Source: Phenylobacterium sp. RIFCSPHIGHO2_01_FULL_69_31
Lineage (GTDB): Bacteria > Pseudomonadota > Alphaproteobacteria > Caulobacterales > Caulobacteraceae
DNA: 64,000 nt
Assembly (NCBI RefSeq): GCF_001824475.1
Contig: NZ_MHXN01000003.1
Coordinates: 230,798 to 294,797 of the forward strand
Direction of reading: 5' to 3'
The position numbers and the translations under genes were made by a program. Of the stretch, positions 53,097 through 62,833 are shown piece after piece; within the stretch, counting starts at the first letter, position 1, and the number at the start of each line of letters is the position of its first letter. The notes beneath the pieces were generated by a model. It did no database searches, had not been told where the DNA came from, and saw only the letters and a program-made list of their open reading frames with translations.

Positions 53097-55997
53097 ATGA
53101 ATTCTTCACAGAAGAAGACGCCTGCGCACGCCAAGTCCTTGCTGCTGGGCGCCACATGTCTTGCGACTCTTTTGGCCACACAGGCCCAGGCGCAGACCGC
53201 GCCCGCCCCCGCCGGCGACGTGGACGAGGTGGTCGTGACGGGATTCCGCCGCAGCCTGGCCGAATCGACCACCGCCAAGCGTGAGGCCACCGGCTTTCAG
53301 GACAGCATCTTCGCCGAGGACATCGGCAAGTTCCCCGACACGAACCTAGCCGAATCGCTGAACCGGATCCCGGGCGTGCAGCTGACCCGCGAGATCACCG
53401 GCGAAGGGCTGAACATCGCCATTCGCGGCCTGGGCACGAACTTCACGAAGATCATGCTCAACGGCAACCAGATCGCGGTGGCCTCGTCGGGCCGTACCGA
53501 CAGCCAGAACCAGAACCGGGAGGTGGACCTCGACGTCTTCCCGACCGAGCTCTTCAACCGCCTGGACGTGAACAAGACGCCGGTGGCCAGCATGCTGGAG
53601 GGCGGGGTCTCCGGCTCGGTGAACATGCGCAGCGCCCGGCCCTTCGACAATCCGGGCCGCCAGCTCAACTACTCGCTCCAGGGCGCCTTCAACGAGAATT
53701 CCGAGAAGTGGAGCCCGCGCGGCGCCCTGATCGCCAGCCAGACCTGGGACACCAACATCGGTGAGTTCGGCATCCTGGCCGGGGTGGCCATCGCCCGCAA
53801 CAAGGTGGAAACCCGGGGCTTCGAGACCATCGGCTGGTCCAACGCCACGAACGTCATCTGCGCCGGCTGCAACACCAACGGCGGCAATGGCTTCAACTTC
53901 GCCACGACGGTCCCCGCCAACGCCGGCAACGGCCTGGTCGCCGGCACGGTGATCGACAACGCGTTCCTCCTCGCGAACAACCCCGGCACGACCCTGCAGC
54001 AGCTCAGCGACGGCCTGCTGCCGCGCCTGGGCCGCCCGGCCTACAGCGCCGGCCGCCGCGACCGGGATTCGGCCCTGATCTCCATCGAGTACCGGCCGTC
54101 GGAAAACCTCAGCTTCTACTTCGACACCCTGCTGGCCCAGGCCGAGCGCAAGTTCGAGCGCCTGGACATGAACTGGATCGTCCGCAACTCGAACAACATG
54201 GTCCCCCTGAACGTGAAGGTGGACTCCAACAACGTGGTCACCTCCGGGACCTTCGCCAACTCGCAGTTCTTCCTGGAGTATCGGCCGTACGAAGAGGATC
54301 TGGAGTTCTTCAACCTGAACCCCGGCTTCACCTGGCAGGCCAACGACTGGATCAAGGTCGAGGGCCAGCTCAACATGAGCAAGAGCCAGTTCTTCCGCGA
54401 GGCGCCCAGCGTGCTGGTGAACACGCCGCTGAACGCCGGCGTGACGGTGACCTACGACAACACCTCCGGCCCCTTCCCCACCATCGACACCAACGTCGAC
54501 CTGAACGATCCGAACCTCGGCTGGCTCTGGGCGGGCGCCCGAGTGAACATCCAGAACGAGCGCCGCGTCACCAAGACCAAGGGCGCGCACCTGGACACCA
54601 CGTTCGGCGACGAGAACCTCAGCCTGAAGGTGGGCGGCGCGTACGATACCGCCCGCCGCTCGATCATTGCCCTCGACAACAGCCCCGCCTGGCAGCAGGC
54701 GGTGTGCGGCGGCGGCGGGACGTTCCAGCCCGCGCCCGCGCCCCAGCCGGCCTGCAACGGCCAGGCGGGCTCGGCGGTGACCCAGTCGCAGCTGGCCTCC
54801 TACCTGCGCCCCGGCCCCGACGGGTACGTCACGGTGGACTGGGACGCCTTCAAGCAGGCGACGAACTACGACGCCTTCAGCGACGCCGCGCCCTTCTCGG
54901 CCGCCTCGGCCACCGCGGCCCGCTCGGGCATCATCAAGGAGGAGACCGTCGGCGCCTACGCCGAGTTCAACGGCACGTCGGAGTTCCGGGACTTCCGGCT
55001 GCGCTACAACGCCGGCGTCCGCTACGTCTCCACCGAGCAGAAGATCACCGGCCCCTTCACGCCGCCGGGCGCGCCGGCCCCCACCGGCTTCCAGACCCTG
55101 GGCTCGCGCTACGACGCCTACCTGCCCTCGTTCAACGCCTCGCTGGAGCTGCCGCACAATGTGGTGTTCCGCCTGGCCGCCTCGCGCACCCTGACGCGGC
55201 CCGACCCCAGCGCCATGCTGCCGGGCACCAGCTTCAGCGACCCGTCGGCCCAGAACGCCAGTCAGGGCAATCCGAACCTGACCCCGTTCAAGTCGAACAA
55301 CTTCGACGCCGGCATCGAGTGGTACACCGGGCAGGAGGGCTATATCGGCGCGGTCGGCTTCCAGAAGGAGGTCAGCGGCTTCACGGTTCAGGGCACCAAC
55401 ACCATCCCGTTCCGCCAGTTGGGCGTGCCGTTCGAGAGCCTGACCCCCAACCAGCAGCAGGCGATCAACAACCGCGGCGGCCCCGATGCGGCCACGGTGA
55501 CGGTGACCCAGCAGGTCAATGCCGGCGGGGTGCTGACCATCCGCGGCTATGAGCTGAACTGGGTGCAGCCGCTGAGCTTCGTCGTGGACGGCCTGGGCTT
55601 CACCGCCAACTACACCCGCATCTACCAGAGCGCGTCCGGCGCCGGCGCGCCGCCGGTGGCGATCGGGGTGTCGCCCTACACCTACAACCTGACCGGCTAT
55701 TACGAGAAAGGCCCCGCCTCCATCCGCCTGTCCTGGACCTACAACGACAAGCAGATCAGCTCGGGCCCCAACCAGAACAGCGTGCCGGTCGCCCAGCTGC
55801 GCACCGACGCCCGCGGCCAGCTCGACCTGTCGGCCAGCTACTCCTTCGACTGGCTGCCCACCGAGCCGCGGATCACGCTCGACATCATCAACATCACCGA
55901 CGAGGAGCAGCGGCAGACCTTCGAGTATCCGAACGCCGCCTTCACCTACTACAAGCCCGGCCGCGGCATTCTCGTGGGTATTCGGGGCCGGTTCTAA
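53097..55997 (+). CDS. Large TonB-dependent receptor, likely for xylan oligosaccharides
   Basis: A 966-residue outer-membrane receptor. Signal peptide SLLLGATCLATLLATQAQAQ, then TonB box/plug (VDEVVVTGFRRSLAESTTAK, FPDTNLAESLNRIPGVQLTR, RGLGTNFTKIMLNGNQI), and a long barrel ending GILVGIRGRF. This is the type often used by Caulobacterales for plant oligosaccharides. I choose ATG 53097 (MNSSQKKTPA). The promoter region has two GntR-type and one XylR-type site, so the ligand is probably (glucurono)xylo-oligosaccharide. Confidence 0.94.
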   Translation: MNSSQKKTPAHAKSLLLGATCLATLLATQAQAQTAPAPAGDVDEVVVTGFRRSLAESTTAKREATGFQDSIFAEDIGKFPDTNLAESLNRIPGVQLTREITGEGLNIAIRGLGTNFTKIMLNGNQIAVASSGRTDSQNQNREVDLDVFPTELFNRLDVNKTPVASMLEGGVSGSVNMRSARPFDNPGRQLNYSLQGAFNENSEKWSPRGALIASQTWDTNIGEFGILAGVAIARNKVETRGFETIGWSNATNVICAGCNTNGGNGFNFATTVPANAGNGLVAGTVIDNAFLLANNPGTTLQQLSDGLLPRLGRPAYSAGRRDRDSALISIEYRPSENLSFYFDTLLAQAERKFERLDMNWIVRNSNNMVPLNVKVDSNNVVTSGTFANSQFFLEYRPYEEDLEFFNLNPGFTWQANDWIKVEGQLNMSKSQFFREAPSVLVNTPLNAGVTVTYDNTSGPFPTIDTNVDLNDPNLGWLWAGARVNIQNERRVTKTKGAHLDTTFGDENLSLKVGGAYDTARRSIIALDNSPAWQQAVCGGGGTFQPAPAPQPACNGQAGSAVTQSQLASYLRPGPDGYVTVDWDAFKQATNYDAFSDAAPFSAASATAARSGIIKEETVGAYAEFNGTSEFRDFRLRYNAGVRYVSTEQKITGPFTPPGAPAPTGFQTLGSRYDAYLPSFNASLELPHNVVFRLAASRTLTRPDPSAMLPGTSFSDPSAQNASQGNPNLTPFKSNNFDAGIEWYTGQEGYIGAVGFQKEVSGFTVQGTNTIPFRQLGVPFESLTPNQQQAINNRGGPDAATVTVTQQVNAGGVLTIRGYELNWVQPLSFVVDGLGFTANYTRIYQSASGAGAPPVAIGVSPYTYNLTGYYEKGPASIRLSWTYNDKQISSGPNQNSVPVAQLRTDARGQLDLSASYSFDWLPTEPRITLDIINITDEEQRQTFEYPNAAFTYYKPGRGILVGIRGRF

Positions 55998-56035
55998 AGG
56001 TCCGCTCGTCTCTCCCCTCGAGACCGGCAAGCCTC

Positions 56036-56066
56036 GGGCGGCGCGCAAGCGCCGCCCGCTTTGTTT
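56036..56066 (+). terminator. Rho-independent terminator after the TonB receptor
   Basis: GGGCGGCGC and GCGCCGCCC form a perfect nine-base stem with a GCAA tetraloop (56036-56057), followed by GCTTTGTTT. It lies 39 bases after the receptor stop. Confidence 0.85.
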
Positions 56067-56112
56067 CTGCGTTCCCCGCGGCTTGAAAGAACAGCGCTCT
56101 CGATTACTATCG

Positions 56113-57090
56113 ATGTCCATGGGGGACGTTGCGCAGCTCGAGCTTTCGACGGACGACCTGCCCGCCTACCGTCCCGACGAGTTCGCCCGCGAGTTCTTCG
56201 GCAAGCTTGGCCAACGGATGGAGCTGGAGCCGGCGCGCGATGCGCCGATCCGCATCCAGGTGACGGCGCTCCCGCTCTCCACCGGCGTCGTCGCCGGCAG
56301 CGGCGCGATCAGCGCCATGACGAGCCATCGGACGAACGCGATGCGCAGCGACGGCAATTCGGATCTGCTGATCTGCTTTCCCGCGCAGCGGATGCTGGTG
56401 CGCGAGCAAGGCGGGGCCGAGCACCTGGCGGTTCCTGGCCAGGCCATCCTGGGTTCGCTCGACCGCCCGGTGAGTTTCGTCTCGCCCGAGGCGCGCAACC
56501 AGTTCGTGACCCTCCAGGTCTCGCGAAAGGCGCTCTCACCCTATGCCGCTTCACTGGATGACCATGCGGTCGGCGTCTCGGCGCCGGGCGATCCGCGCTA
56601 TCGGCTTCTGAGGGACTATGCCGCCAGCCTGGGGCCGGACACGCTGGCGCTGCCCCGCCTCCGCGATCTTGCCGCGCGGCACCTGCTCGAGCTGACCGCG
56701 CTGGCGGTCGGCGCGACCGCGGACGGCCGCGACGCGGCCCTGCACGGCGGCTTGCGGGCCGCCCGCCTGGCGCAGGCCAAGAGCGCGATCATGGCCCACC
56801 TCGAACAGCCCGGCCTCTGCGCGGCCTTCGTCGCCAAGCGGATCGGCGTCTCGGAGCGCTATCTGCGCAAGCTGTTCGAGACCGAGCCGGAGACCTTCGC
56901 GGAGTTCGTCACGGCCCGGCGATTGGAGCGGGCCATGGCGATGCTGTCGGATCCGGCCCGGCGGCATCGACAGATCCTCGACATCGCCTTCTCCCTCGGT
57001 TTCGGCGACGTTCGGACCTTCAACCGCGCGTTCCGCGCCCGCTTCGGCCGCACGCCCTCGGACGTTCGGGCCGCGCGCGATCAGGCCTGA
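56113..57090 (+). CDS. AraC-family transcriptional regulator
   Basis: A 325-residue regulator. The N-terminal roughly 200 residues resemble the AraC-binding-like domain of the AraC_binding_2 type (LLICFPAQRMLVREQGG, NQFVTLQVSRKALSPYA). The C-terminal double helix-turn-helix is FVAKRIGVSERYLRKLFE and ILDIAFSLGFGDVRTFNRAF followed by RFGRTPSDVR. ATG 56113 is chosen; TTG 56083 is possible. Its target is unknown. Its stop overlaps the convergent PEP-CTERM gene by ten bases. Confidence 0.9.
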   Translation: MSMGDVAQLELSTDDLPAYRPDEFAREFFGKLGQRMELEPARDAPIRIQVTALPLSTGVVAGSGAISAMTSHRTNAMRSDGNSDLLICFPAQRMLVREQGGAEHLAVPGQAILGSLDRPVSFVSPEARNQFVTLQVSRKALSPYAASLDDHAVGVSAPGDPRYRLLRDYAASLGPDTLALPRLRDLAARHLLELTALAVGATADGRDAALHGGLRAARLAQAKSAIMAHLEQPGLCAAFVAKRIGVSERYLRKLFETEPETFAEFVTARRLERAMAMLSDPARRHRQILDIAFSLGFGDVRTFNRAFRARFGRTPSDVRAARDQA

Positions 57091-57602
57091 GCGGCTGTCA
57101 GGCCCCGGCCGCCCCGCCGGCGGGCCGTCATCCCCACCGCGGCAAAGCCCAGGATCATCATCAACCAGGTCGCAGGTTCAGGCACGGCAGCCGTCGGATC
57201 GTCCCTGAACGCGATGGCGCCCATCCGAGCCCAGGCGATCGGACTGTCGCTGCCGCTGAGGTTGAAGTCGAGGCGCATGCCCTGGACGATGTTGCCGGTG
57301 GCCAGGTCGTACTGGATGGCGCGCGCGTTACCGAAGCTGTCCTGCGTCGTCCCCCAGAGCTTGCCCTCGGGATCGAACGCGATGGACCCCATCCGGTCCC
57401 AGGAAATCGGGCTGTCGGCGCCGCTCAGATTGAAGTCGAGGCGCACGCCCTGGACGATGTTGCCGGTGGCGAGGTCGTACTGGATGGCGCGGGCGTTGCC
57501 GAAGCTGTCCTGCGTCGTCGCCCACAATTCCGCGGCGCTGGCCGACGTGGCGAACAGCGAAGTCGCGATGAGCGCGCAGCGCAAGGTGGAGAGTCGCGGC
57601 AT
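57081..57602 (-). CDS. PEP-CTERM sorted protein with tandem 56-residue repeat
   Basis: A 173-residue protein. Signal peptide CALIATSLFATSASA is followed by two nearly identical 56-residue units (each with TTQDSFGNARAIQYDLATGN, then RLDFNLSG and RMGxIAF), then the sorting tail VPEPATWLMMILGFAAVG with a basic RRRGGRG end. PEP-CTERM proteins are cut by an exosortase and sent to the surface or matrix; no exosortase is in this window. The repeat units resemble beta-propeller-type blades but are too few for a full propeller. Function unknown. Confidence 0.88.
   Translation of the reverse strand: MPRLSTLRCALIATSLFATSASAAELWATTQDSFGNARAIQYDLATGNIVQGVRLDFNLSGADSPISWDRMGSIAFDPEGKLWGTTQDSFGNARAIQYDLATGNIVQGMRLDFNLSGSDSPIAWARMGAIAFRDDPTAAVPEPATWLMMILGFAAVGMTARRRGGRGLTAAQA
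57213..57535 (-). repeat. 168-base tandem duplication inside the PEP-CTERM gene
   Basis: Two copies offset by 168 bases share long identical stretches, for example CCTGGACGATGTTGCCGGTG at about 57280 and again at about 57448 (+ strand). The differences are few and many are silent, suggesting a recent duplication. Confidence 0.85.
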
Positions 57603-57754
57603 GAATCCTCGCTCGAAGTCCGCAATCGGAAGCCAATCAAGGCCATGGTGCCGTACGGCAGGAGGCAGGTCTCGGCGCCTGCGGCCCACGCGCTGGTCAA
57701 ATCCGGCCCTATCGAGCTCTTTGCGGGGGCTGCGAAGCGCGCGACCATCGGGCG

Positions 57755-58594
57755 ATGCAAGTCTTTGAGCAGAACGCCGCCGGATCGCCGGACCGGTTCG
57801 ACCTGGCCCTCGCCTATCCCCAGTGGCAGGGCTCGGGACGCTCCGCCAACCTGCCGCGGGGCGCGGAGGCCGCCGCCGAGGTCTGCAGCCGCTATGCCCC
57901 GCTGCGGCGCGTGGGGATGGCCGGGGATGGCGAGGCCGCTGGCGGGATCAATCGCTGGACCGCCATCCTCGACCAGTTCCGCTCCGCCCAGGCCATCCTC
58001 GACGAGGTGCGCCCGGCCCGCATCCTGACCGCGGGCGGCGACTGCGCGGTCGACGTCGCGGTCATCGACCACCTTCACCGGCGCTATCCGGACCTGACCG
58101 TCATCTGGGTGGACGCCCACCTGGACGCCAACACGGCCGAGACGAGCCCCAGCGGCGATTTCCACGGCATGCCGGTGGCCACGCTCCTGGGCCGGCCGCC
58201 GGCCGCCCTGCGGGGCCTGCTCGGCCCGCCCCTGGCGCCATCGCAACTCCTCTACGCCTCGGCCCACGTGGCCGACGACGGGGAGTGGGCCTTCCAGCGC
58301 GAGCGCGGCGTGCGCTGGCTCGAAGCCGGCGAGACCATCCCCGGACCGGTCCACATCCACTTCGACCTGGATGCGCTGGACCCGGCCCAGTTCCCCCATC
58401 TGGCCTATCCCGAGGGGCGGCTGTCTCTGGACGCCGGCGCGGACCTGGTGCGCAACGCCGCGGCGGGCGGAAACCTGGTGGGCCTGACCCTCACCGAATT
58501 CGCGCCTGCCGACGCGGCGGGGGCGCTCGACGGCAGCCGCTACCTGCAACGCCTCTGCGAAGCCGCCGGCCTCCGCGAGCTGGCGACCGGCTGA
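57755..58594 (+). CDS. Arginase/agmatinase-family protein with GGDC variant
   Basis: A 279-residue ureohydrolase-fold protein. The metal-binding motifs are LTAGGDCAVDV, WVDAHLDANT and HFDLDALDP. The first motif has Cys where arginases and agmatinases have His (GGDH); the other Asp/His ligands are present. The C-terminal LTLTEFAPADAAG is in the family position. The substrate is not predictable; if it releases urea it could supply urease. It is divergent from one PEP-CTERM gene and upstream of another. Confidence 0.88.
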   Translation: MQVFEQNAAGSPDRFDLALAYPQWQGSGRSANLPRGAEAAAEVCSRYAPLRRVGMAGDGEAAGGINRWTAILDQFRSAQAILDEVRPARILTAGGDCAVDVAVIDHLHRRYPDLTVIWVDAHLDANTAETSPSGDFHGMPVATLLGRPPAALRGLLGPPLAPSQLLYASAHVADDGEWAFQRERGVRWLEAGETIPGPVHIHFDLDALDPAQFPHLAYPEGRLSLDAGADLVRNAAAGGNLVGLTLTEFAPADAAGALDGSRYLQRLCEAAGLRELATG

Positions 58595-58702
58595 GGGGCG
58601 GATCGCTCGACGAACGCGGTTGCGCGAAATCAAACCCGGCGGACGACGCCCGTGCGAGGTCTGGGCGTCGCCATGCCGGCGAGTCGAACCCTGGAGCCTC
58701 CT

Positions 58703-59410
58703 ATGCGCCGCGTCAGCCTAAGCCTCGCCGCCCTGTTCGCCGCGCTCGCCTCGCCGGCGCTGGCCAACCACCACGAGCCTCCGCGCATCGGCCTCGGCCT
58801 CGATCTGTCGAACGCGGACGGCGCGCTTCTGGGGCTGACCTTCGCCGATTCCCTCGCCGCCCTCACCAGCGACGACCTGAGCGTCGGCTGGACCGCCAGC
58901 CTGATCACACCGCTCCGGCTCCATGACGTGCCGCAGGCCGGCGATCTGGTCCCCGGCTACATCGGCGATCCCACCCTGCGGCTGGGCCTGATCGGGACCA
59001 CGACCCCTTACGACAATCCCTATTTCTCGCTGGGCGGCGGCGCGGTCCTGGAGTCCAAGCTCTCGGACCTCGACCCCCAGCCCTACATCTTCCTCCACGT
59101 GCAGGAGGAGTTCTCGTACCTGAAGATCAGGTTCGAGACGCGCTACCGGGTCGGCGACCGGGATTTCGACCTCGACAACGAGCTGATCTTCGCGGGGATC
59201 TGCGGGTTCCAGTTCCGCCAGGCGGCGCCCGCCGGCCCGACCTTCCCGACCGACTGCGAGTTCGGCGAGGTGAGCGGCACGATCAGATCGGGCGCCGTGC
59301 CCGAGCCGGCGACCTGGGCGGTGATGGTGCTGGGCTTCGGCGCGGCGGGCGCCAGCCTGCGCCGCCGCCGCGCGGCGAGCGTCAGATCCCCGGTGCGTAC
59401 GGGAAACTGA
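58703..59410 (+). CDS. PEP-CTERM sorted protein
   Basis: A 235-residue protein. Signal peptide [20 protein letters not shown], then an uncharacterised beta-rich region of about 180 residues and the sorting tail [18 protein letters not shown] followed by RRRRAA. GGAG precedes the ATG by six bases. It is 108 bases after the arginase-family gene and overlaps the 3' end of the convergent GH67 gene by 29 bases. Function unknown. Confidence 0.85.
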   Translation: MRRVSLSLAALFAALASPALANHHEPPRIGLGLDLSNADGALLGLTFADSLAALTSDDLSVGWTASLITPLRLHDVPQAGDLVPGYIGDPTLRLGLIGTTTPYDNPYFSLGGGAVLESKLSDLDPQPYIFLHVQEEFSYLKIRFETRYRVGDRDFDLDNELIFAGICGFQFRQAAPAGPTFPTDCEFGEVSGTIRSGAVPEPATWAVMVLGFGAAGASLRRRRAASVRSPVRTGN

Positions 59411-61490
59411 GCGCCTCGTACCACTCGACGGGGTGCGGCGGCGGCGCGTAGCCGGCCGGCAACGGCCGCTTCGAGAAGGTCTGGAAGTAGGCGATGCAGG
59501 CGTCGCGCCACCACTGGGCCTCCCGTTCCTGGACGGCCAGATAGGCCGCGACCTCCGCGTGGCGCTCCGCATCGACATGGGGCGCCATGGCGGCCCACGT
59601 CCGGCGCATCGCCTTCACGCCGTCGACGCCACGCGAGTAGCGGACCACCAGTTCGTCCCAAAGGGTCCGTCCCGACGCCACGCGATGGTCCCACGGGACG
59701 CGGTGGAACCACAGCAGGAAGCGCTCGTCGGCGGACAGCGCCTTCCCGGCTTGCGGCGCGTACTGGGCGACGGCGTTGCTGCCCGTGGCCATGCGGTCGA
59801 AGCCGATCCCCTCGGGCGAGGCGCGGTGGTAGTAGACGCTTGTCCAGTCGGCGCGCTCGCCACCGGCCACCCAAGGCCCCGGGCCATAGTGGTGGCTGCG
59901 GCCCATGATGTGGTGCAGGCCCAGCGGGGTCATGTAGTCCACCATGGTCTCGCGCGAGGCGGCCATCATGTCGCCGACCGGCTTCACCAGCGCCGGGTCG
60001 TTGGAGAACGTCATCCGGATCCACTCGTCCGCGATGGCGGCGGCGGACAGGTTCGGGTCCCAGGCCAGGCGGCCAAAGGCGTACCAGTTGGCCTGGTCGA
60101 AATGCGACCCCGACCAGTTGCGGTCCGCCCCGATATTGGCGACGCCGGCCATGCCGGTCAGGCCCTCGCCGGGCGCCCCCGCGGCGACCACCTTGGCGAC
60201 GGTCGACCCCTTGCCGCCCCGCCACGTGTCGGCCTGCAGCACCTCTTCCCAGAGCGGCCCCTGGTAGACGAGGTGGGTGGCGAAGCCGAGGTATTCCTTG
60301 GTGATCTGGAATTCCATCATCAGCGGCGTCTTGGGCATCGCGCCGAACAGCGGGTGGAACGGCTCGCGCGGCTGGAAATCCAGCGGCCCGTTCTTCACCT
60401 GCACGATGACGTTCCTGGCGAACTTGCCGTCCAGGGGGGTGAACTCGGACCAGGCCTGCTTGATCCGGTCCTCGGGCTGCTCGTGCGAATAGACGAAGGC
60501 CCGCCACATGACGACGCCGCCGTGGGGGGCCAGCGCCTCGCCCAGCATGTTGGCCCCGTCGGCGTGCGAGCGGCCATAGTCCTGCGGCCCGGGCTGCCCC
60601 TCGGAGTTGGCTTTGACCAGGAAGCCGCCGAAGTCGGGGATGGTGCGGTAGATTTCGTCCGCCTTGGCCTTCCACCAGGCGCGGACGGCCGGGTCCAGCG
60701 GGTCGGCGGTGGGCAGGCCGCCGATCTCCTTCGGCGCCGAGAACCGGGCCGACAGATAGACCTTGATCCCGTAGGGCCGCAGCACCTCGGCCACGGCGGC
60801 GGCCTTCTCCAGATAGGGCTGCGTCAGGCTGTCGGCCTTGGCGTTGACGTTGTTGAGGACCGAGCCGTTGATGCCGAGCGAGGCGTTGGCGCGGGCATAG
60901 TCGACGTAGCGAGGGTCCTTGTAGTCGGGCAGCTTCCACCAGTCCCAGATCGACTGGCCCGCGTAGCCGCGTTCCACCGACCGATCCAGGTTGTCCCAGT
61001 GGTTGAGGACGCGCAGTTTCACCGCCGGCTTGGCGGCGATGTCGAGCTTCCCGATCGGCTGGCGGGTCTGGACCAGCCGCAGGACGTGGAAGGCGCCGTA
61101 GAGCACGCCGACCTCGGAGTTCGCCGCGATCACCGTGGTCGGCCGGCCGTCCACCTGCAGCGAGCGGATCACGTAGCCCTCCGCGCCCATTCCCTGCAGC
61201 GGCAGCTTCAGCGCCGCGATCTGCGGCGAGGCGGCGGTTCCCGCCAGCAGCGCCGCACGCGTGGAGGCCGGCGCCCCGCCCCGTAGGCCGGCCAGGCCCC
61301 GCTCCAGCTCCGCCCTTGCGGCCCTGAGGGTCGGGCTGTCGCCCAGCACCGTCACCTCGCCCACCGCCGCGGCGCCGTCCACGGGCCGATAGCGGAGCCA
61401 GAGGTCGTAGCCGTCCTCCGCCCGCGCAGCGCCCGCGCCGACGGACAGGGTCGCCGCAGCCATCAAGGCCAGAAACATGCGCCGGATCAT
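59382..61490 (-). CDS. GH67 alpha-glucuronidase
   Basis: A 702-residue GH67 enzyme with signal peptide ([19 protein letters not shown]). Conserved segments are [40 protein letters not shown] (acid Glu), [20 protein letters not shown] and [14 protein letters not shown] (second carboxylate region). It removes (4-O-methyl)glucuronic acid from the ends of xylo-oligosaccharides, here in the periplasm. GGAGG lies just before the ATG at 61490. It is divergent from manD across a GntR-type palindrome. Confidence 0.96.
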   Translation of the reverse strand: MIRRMFLALMAAATLSVGAGAARAEDGYDLWLRYRPVDGAAAVGEVTVLGDSPTLRAARAELERGLAGLRGGAPASTRAALLAGTAASPQIAALKLPLQGMGAEGYVIRSLQVDGRPTTVIAANSEVGVLYGAFHVLRLVQTRQPIGKLDIAAKPAVKLRVLNHWDNLDRSVERGYAGQSIWDWWKLPDYKDPRYVDYARANASLGINGSVLNNVNAKADSLTQPYLEKAAAVAEVLRPYGIKVYLSARFSAPKEIGGLPTADPLDPAVRAWWKAKADEIYRTIPDFGGFLVKANSEGQPGPQDYGRSHADGANMLGEALAPHGGVVMWRAFVYSHEQPEDRIKQAWSEFTPLDGKFARNVIVQVKNGPLDFQPREPFHPLFGAMPKTPLMMEFQITKEYLGFATHLVYQGPLWEEVLQADTWRGGKGSTVAKVVAAGAPGEGLTGMAGVANIGADRNWSGSHFDQANWYAFGRLAWDPNLSAAAIADEWIRMTFSNDPALVKPVGDMMAASRETMVDYMTPLGLHHIMGRSHHYGPGPWVAGGERADWTSVYYHRASPEGIGFDRMATGSNAVAQYAPQAGKALSADERFLLWFHRVPWDHRVASGRTLWDELVVRYSRGVDGVKAMRRTWAAMAPHVDAERHAEVAAYLAVQEREAQWWRDACIAYFQTFSKRPLPAGYAPPPHPVEWYEALSFPYAPGI

Positions 61491-61525
61491 GGAGACCTCC
61501 AGTGGTCGAGACATTCCCGTTCTAT

Positions 61526-61536
61526 TGGTCAGACCA
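61526..61536. promoter_or_regulatory. GntR-type operator between GH67 and manD
   Basis: TGGTCAGACCA is an 11-base palindrome about its central base, located 36 bases upstream of GH67 and 57 bases upstream of manD. It fits FadR-subfamily GntR operators (TGGT-N3-ACCA); the GntR gene is at 62834. A TTGACA hexamer (61542-61547) is adjacent on the manD side. Confidence 0.75.
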
Positions 61537-61592
61537 CCTCGTTGACAACCTTTCTGTCGCGGCCTAGGCAGAAGCGTCCGCGAAAGGCCCCC

Positions 61593-62804
61593 ATGCCCAA
61601 GATCACCGCCGCCAAGACGATCGTCACCTGCCCGGGACGGAACTTCGTCACGCTCAAGATCGAGACGTCCGATGGCGTCACGGGCGTTGGCGACGCGACG
61701 CTGAACGGCCGCGAGCTGTCGGTGAAGAGCTACCTGGACGACCACGTGATCCCCTGCCTGATCGGCCGCGACGCACACCGGATCGAGGACATCTGGCAGT
61801 ATCTCTACAAGGGCGCCTACTGGCGTCGCGGGCCGGTGACCATGACGTCGATCGCCGCCGTCGACATGGCGCTGTGGGACATCAAGGGCAAGCTCGCGGG
61901 CCTGCCGGTCTATCAGCTACTCGGCGGCGCCAACCGCAGCGGCGTCATGGTCTACGGCCACGCCAACGGCGAGACGATAGACGACACAATCACCCGTGCG
62001 GGTGAATATCTGGCCGCCGGCTACCGCGCCGTGCGCCTCCAGACGGGCGTCCCCGGCATGACCGGGACCTACGGCGTCTCGAAGGACAAGTTCTTCTACG
62101 AGCCCGCGGACGCCGACCTGCCCACCGAGACCGTCTGGTCGAGCGAGCGCTACCTCCCGGTCGTACCCGAACTCTTCGCCGCGGCGCGCGAGGCGCTGGG
62201 CTGGGATATCCACCTCCTCCACGACGTCCACCACCGGCTGAAGCCGATCGAGGCGGCGCGCCTGGGCAAGGACCTGGAGCCCTATCGTCCGTTCTGGATC
62301 GAGGATCCGACGCCAGCCGAGAACCAGGACGCCTTCCGCCTGATCCGGCAGCACACCACGACGCCCCTCGCCGTGGGCGAGATCTTCAACTCGATCTGGG
62401 ACTGCAAGGCGCTGATCGAGAACCAGCTCATCGACTACATCCGCGCCACCGTCACCCACGCCGGCGGCATCACCCACCTGCGCCGGATCGCCGCCCTGGC
62501 CGACCTCTACGGGGTGCGGACCGGCTGCCACGGCGCCACCGACCTGTCGCCGGTGTCGATGGCGGCGGCGCTGCACGTCGACCTGTCGATTCCGAACTTC
62601 GGGGTCCAGGAGTACATGCGCCACACCGCCGAGACGGACGCAGTATTCCCGCATGCCTATGCCTTTGCCGACGGCCAGCTGCACCCGGGCGATGCGCCGG
62701 GCCTGGGCGTCGACATCGACGAGGCGGCGGCGGCGAAGTTCCCCTACCGCCGCGCGTTCCTGCCCGTGGCGCGGCTGCAGGACGGTACGATGCACGACTG
62801 GTGA
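61593..62804 (+). CDS. manD: D-mannonate dehydratase, enolase superfamily
   Basis: A 403-residue enzyme of the ManD branch. It has the typical start [20 protein letters not shown] and [20 protein letters not shown]. Magnesium ligands are in HDVHHRLKP (D and H), [10 protein letters not shown] and [11 protein letters not shown]; the catalytic His is in [12 protein letters not shown]. It dehydrates D-mannonate to 2-keto-3-deoxy-D-gluconate, a step of glucuronate catabolism downstream of GH67. UxaC and UxuB are not in the window. Some ManD relatives also use gluconate. Confidence 0.93.
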   Translation: MPKITAAKTIVTCPGRNFVTLKIETSDGVTGVGDATLNGRELSVKSYLDDHVIPCLIGRDAHRIEDIWQYLYKGAYWRRGPVTMTSIAAVDMALWDIKGKLAGLPVYQLLGGANRSGVMVYGHANGETIDDTITRAGEYLAAGYRAVRLQTGVPGMTGTYGVSKDKFFYEPADADLPTETVWSSERYLPVVPELFAAAREALGWDIHLLHDVHHRLKPIEAARLGKDLEPYRPFWIEDPTPAENQDAFRLIRQHTTTPLAVGEIFNSIWDCKALIENQLIDYIRATVTHAGGITHLRRIAALADLYGVRTGCHGATDLSPVSMAAALHVDLSIPNFGVQEYMRHTAETDAVFPHAYAFADGQLHPGDAPGLGVDIDEAAAAKFPYRRAFLPVARLQDGTMHDW

Positions 62805-62833
62805 GGCCCAGGTTCGGCATGGGAACCTGACTC

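Noticed and set aside
53346..56120. Very long (over 900 codons) open frame opposite the TonB receptor
   Set aside because: Composition is a G/V/A/R-rich shadow of a well-supported receptor gene, and there is no plausible ribosome site or motif.
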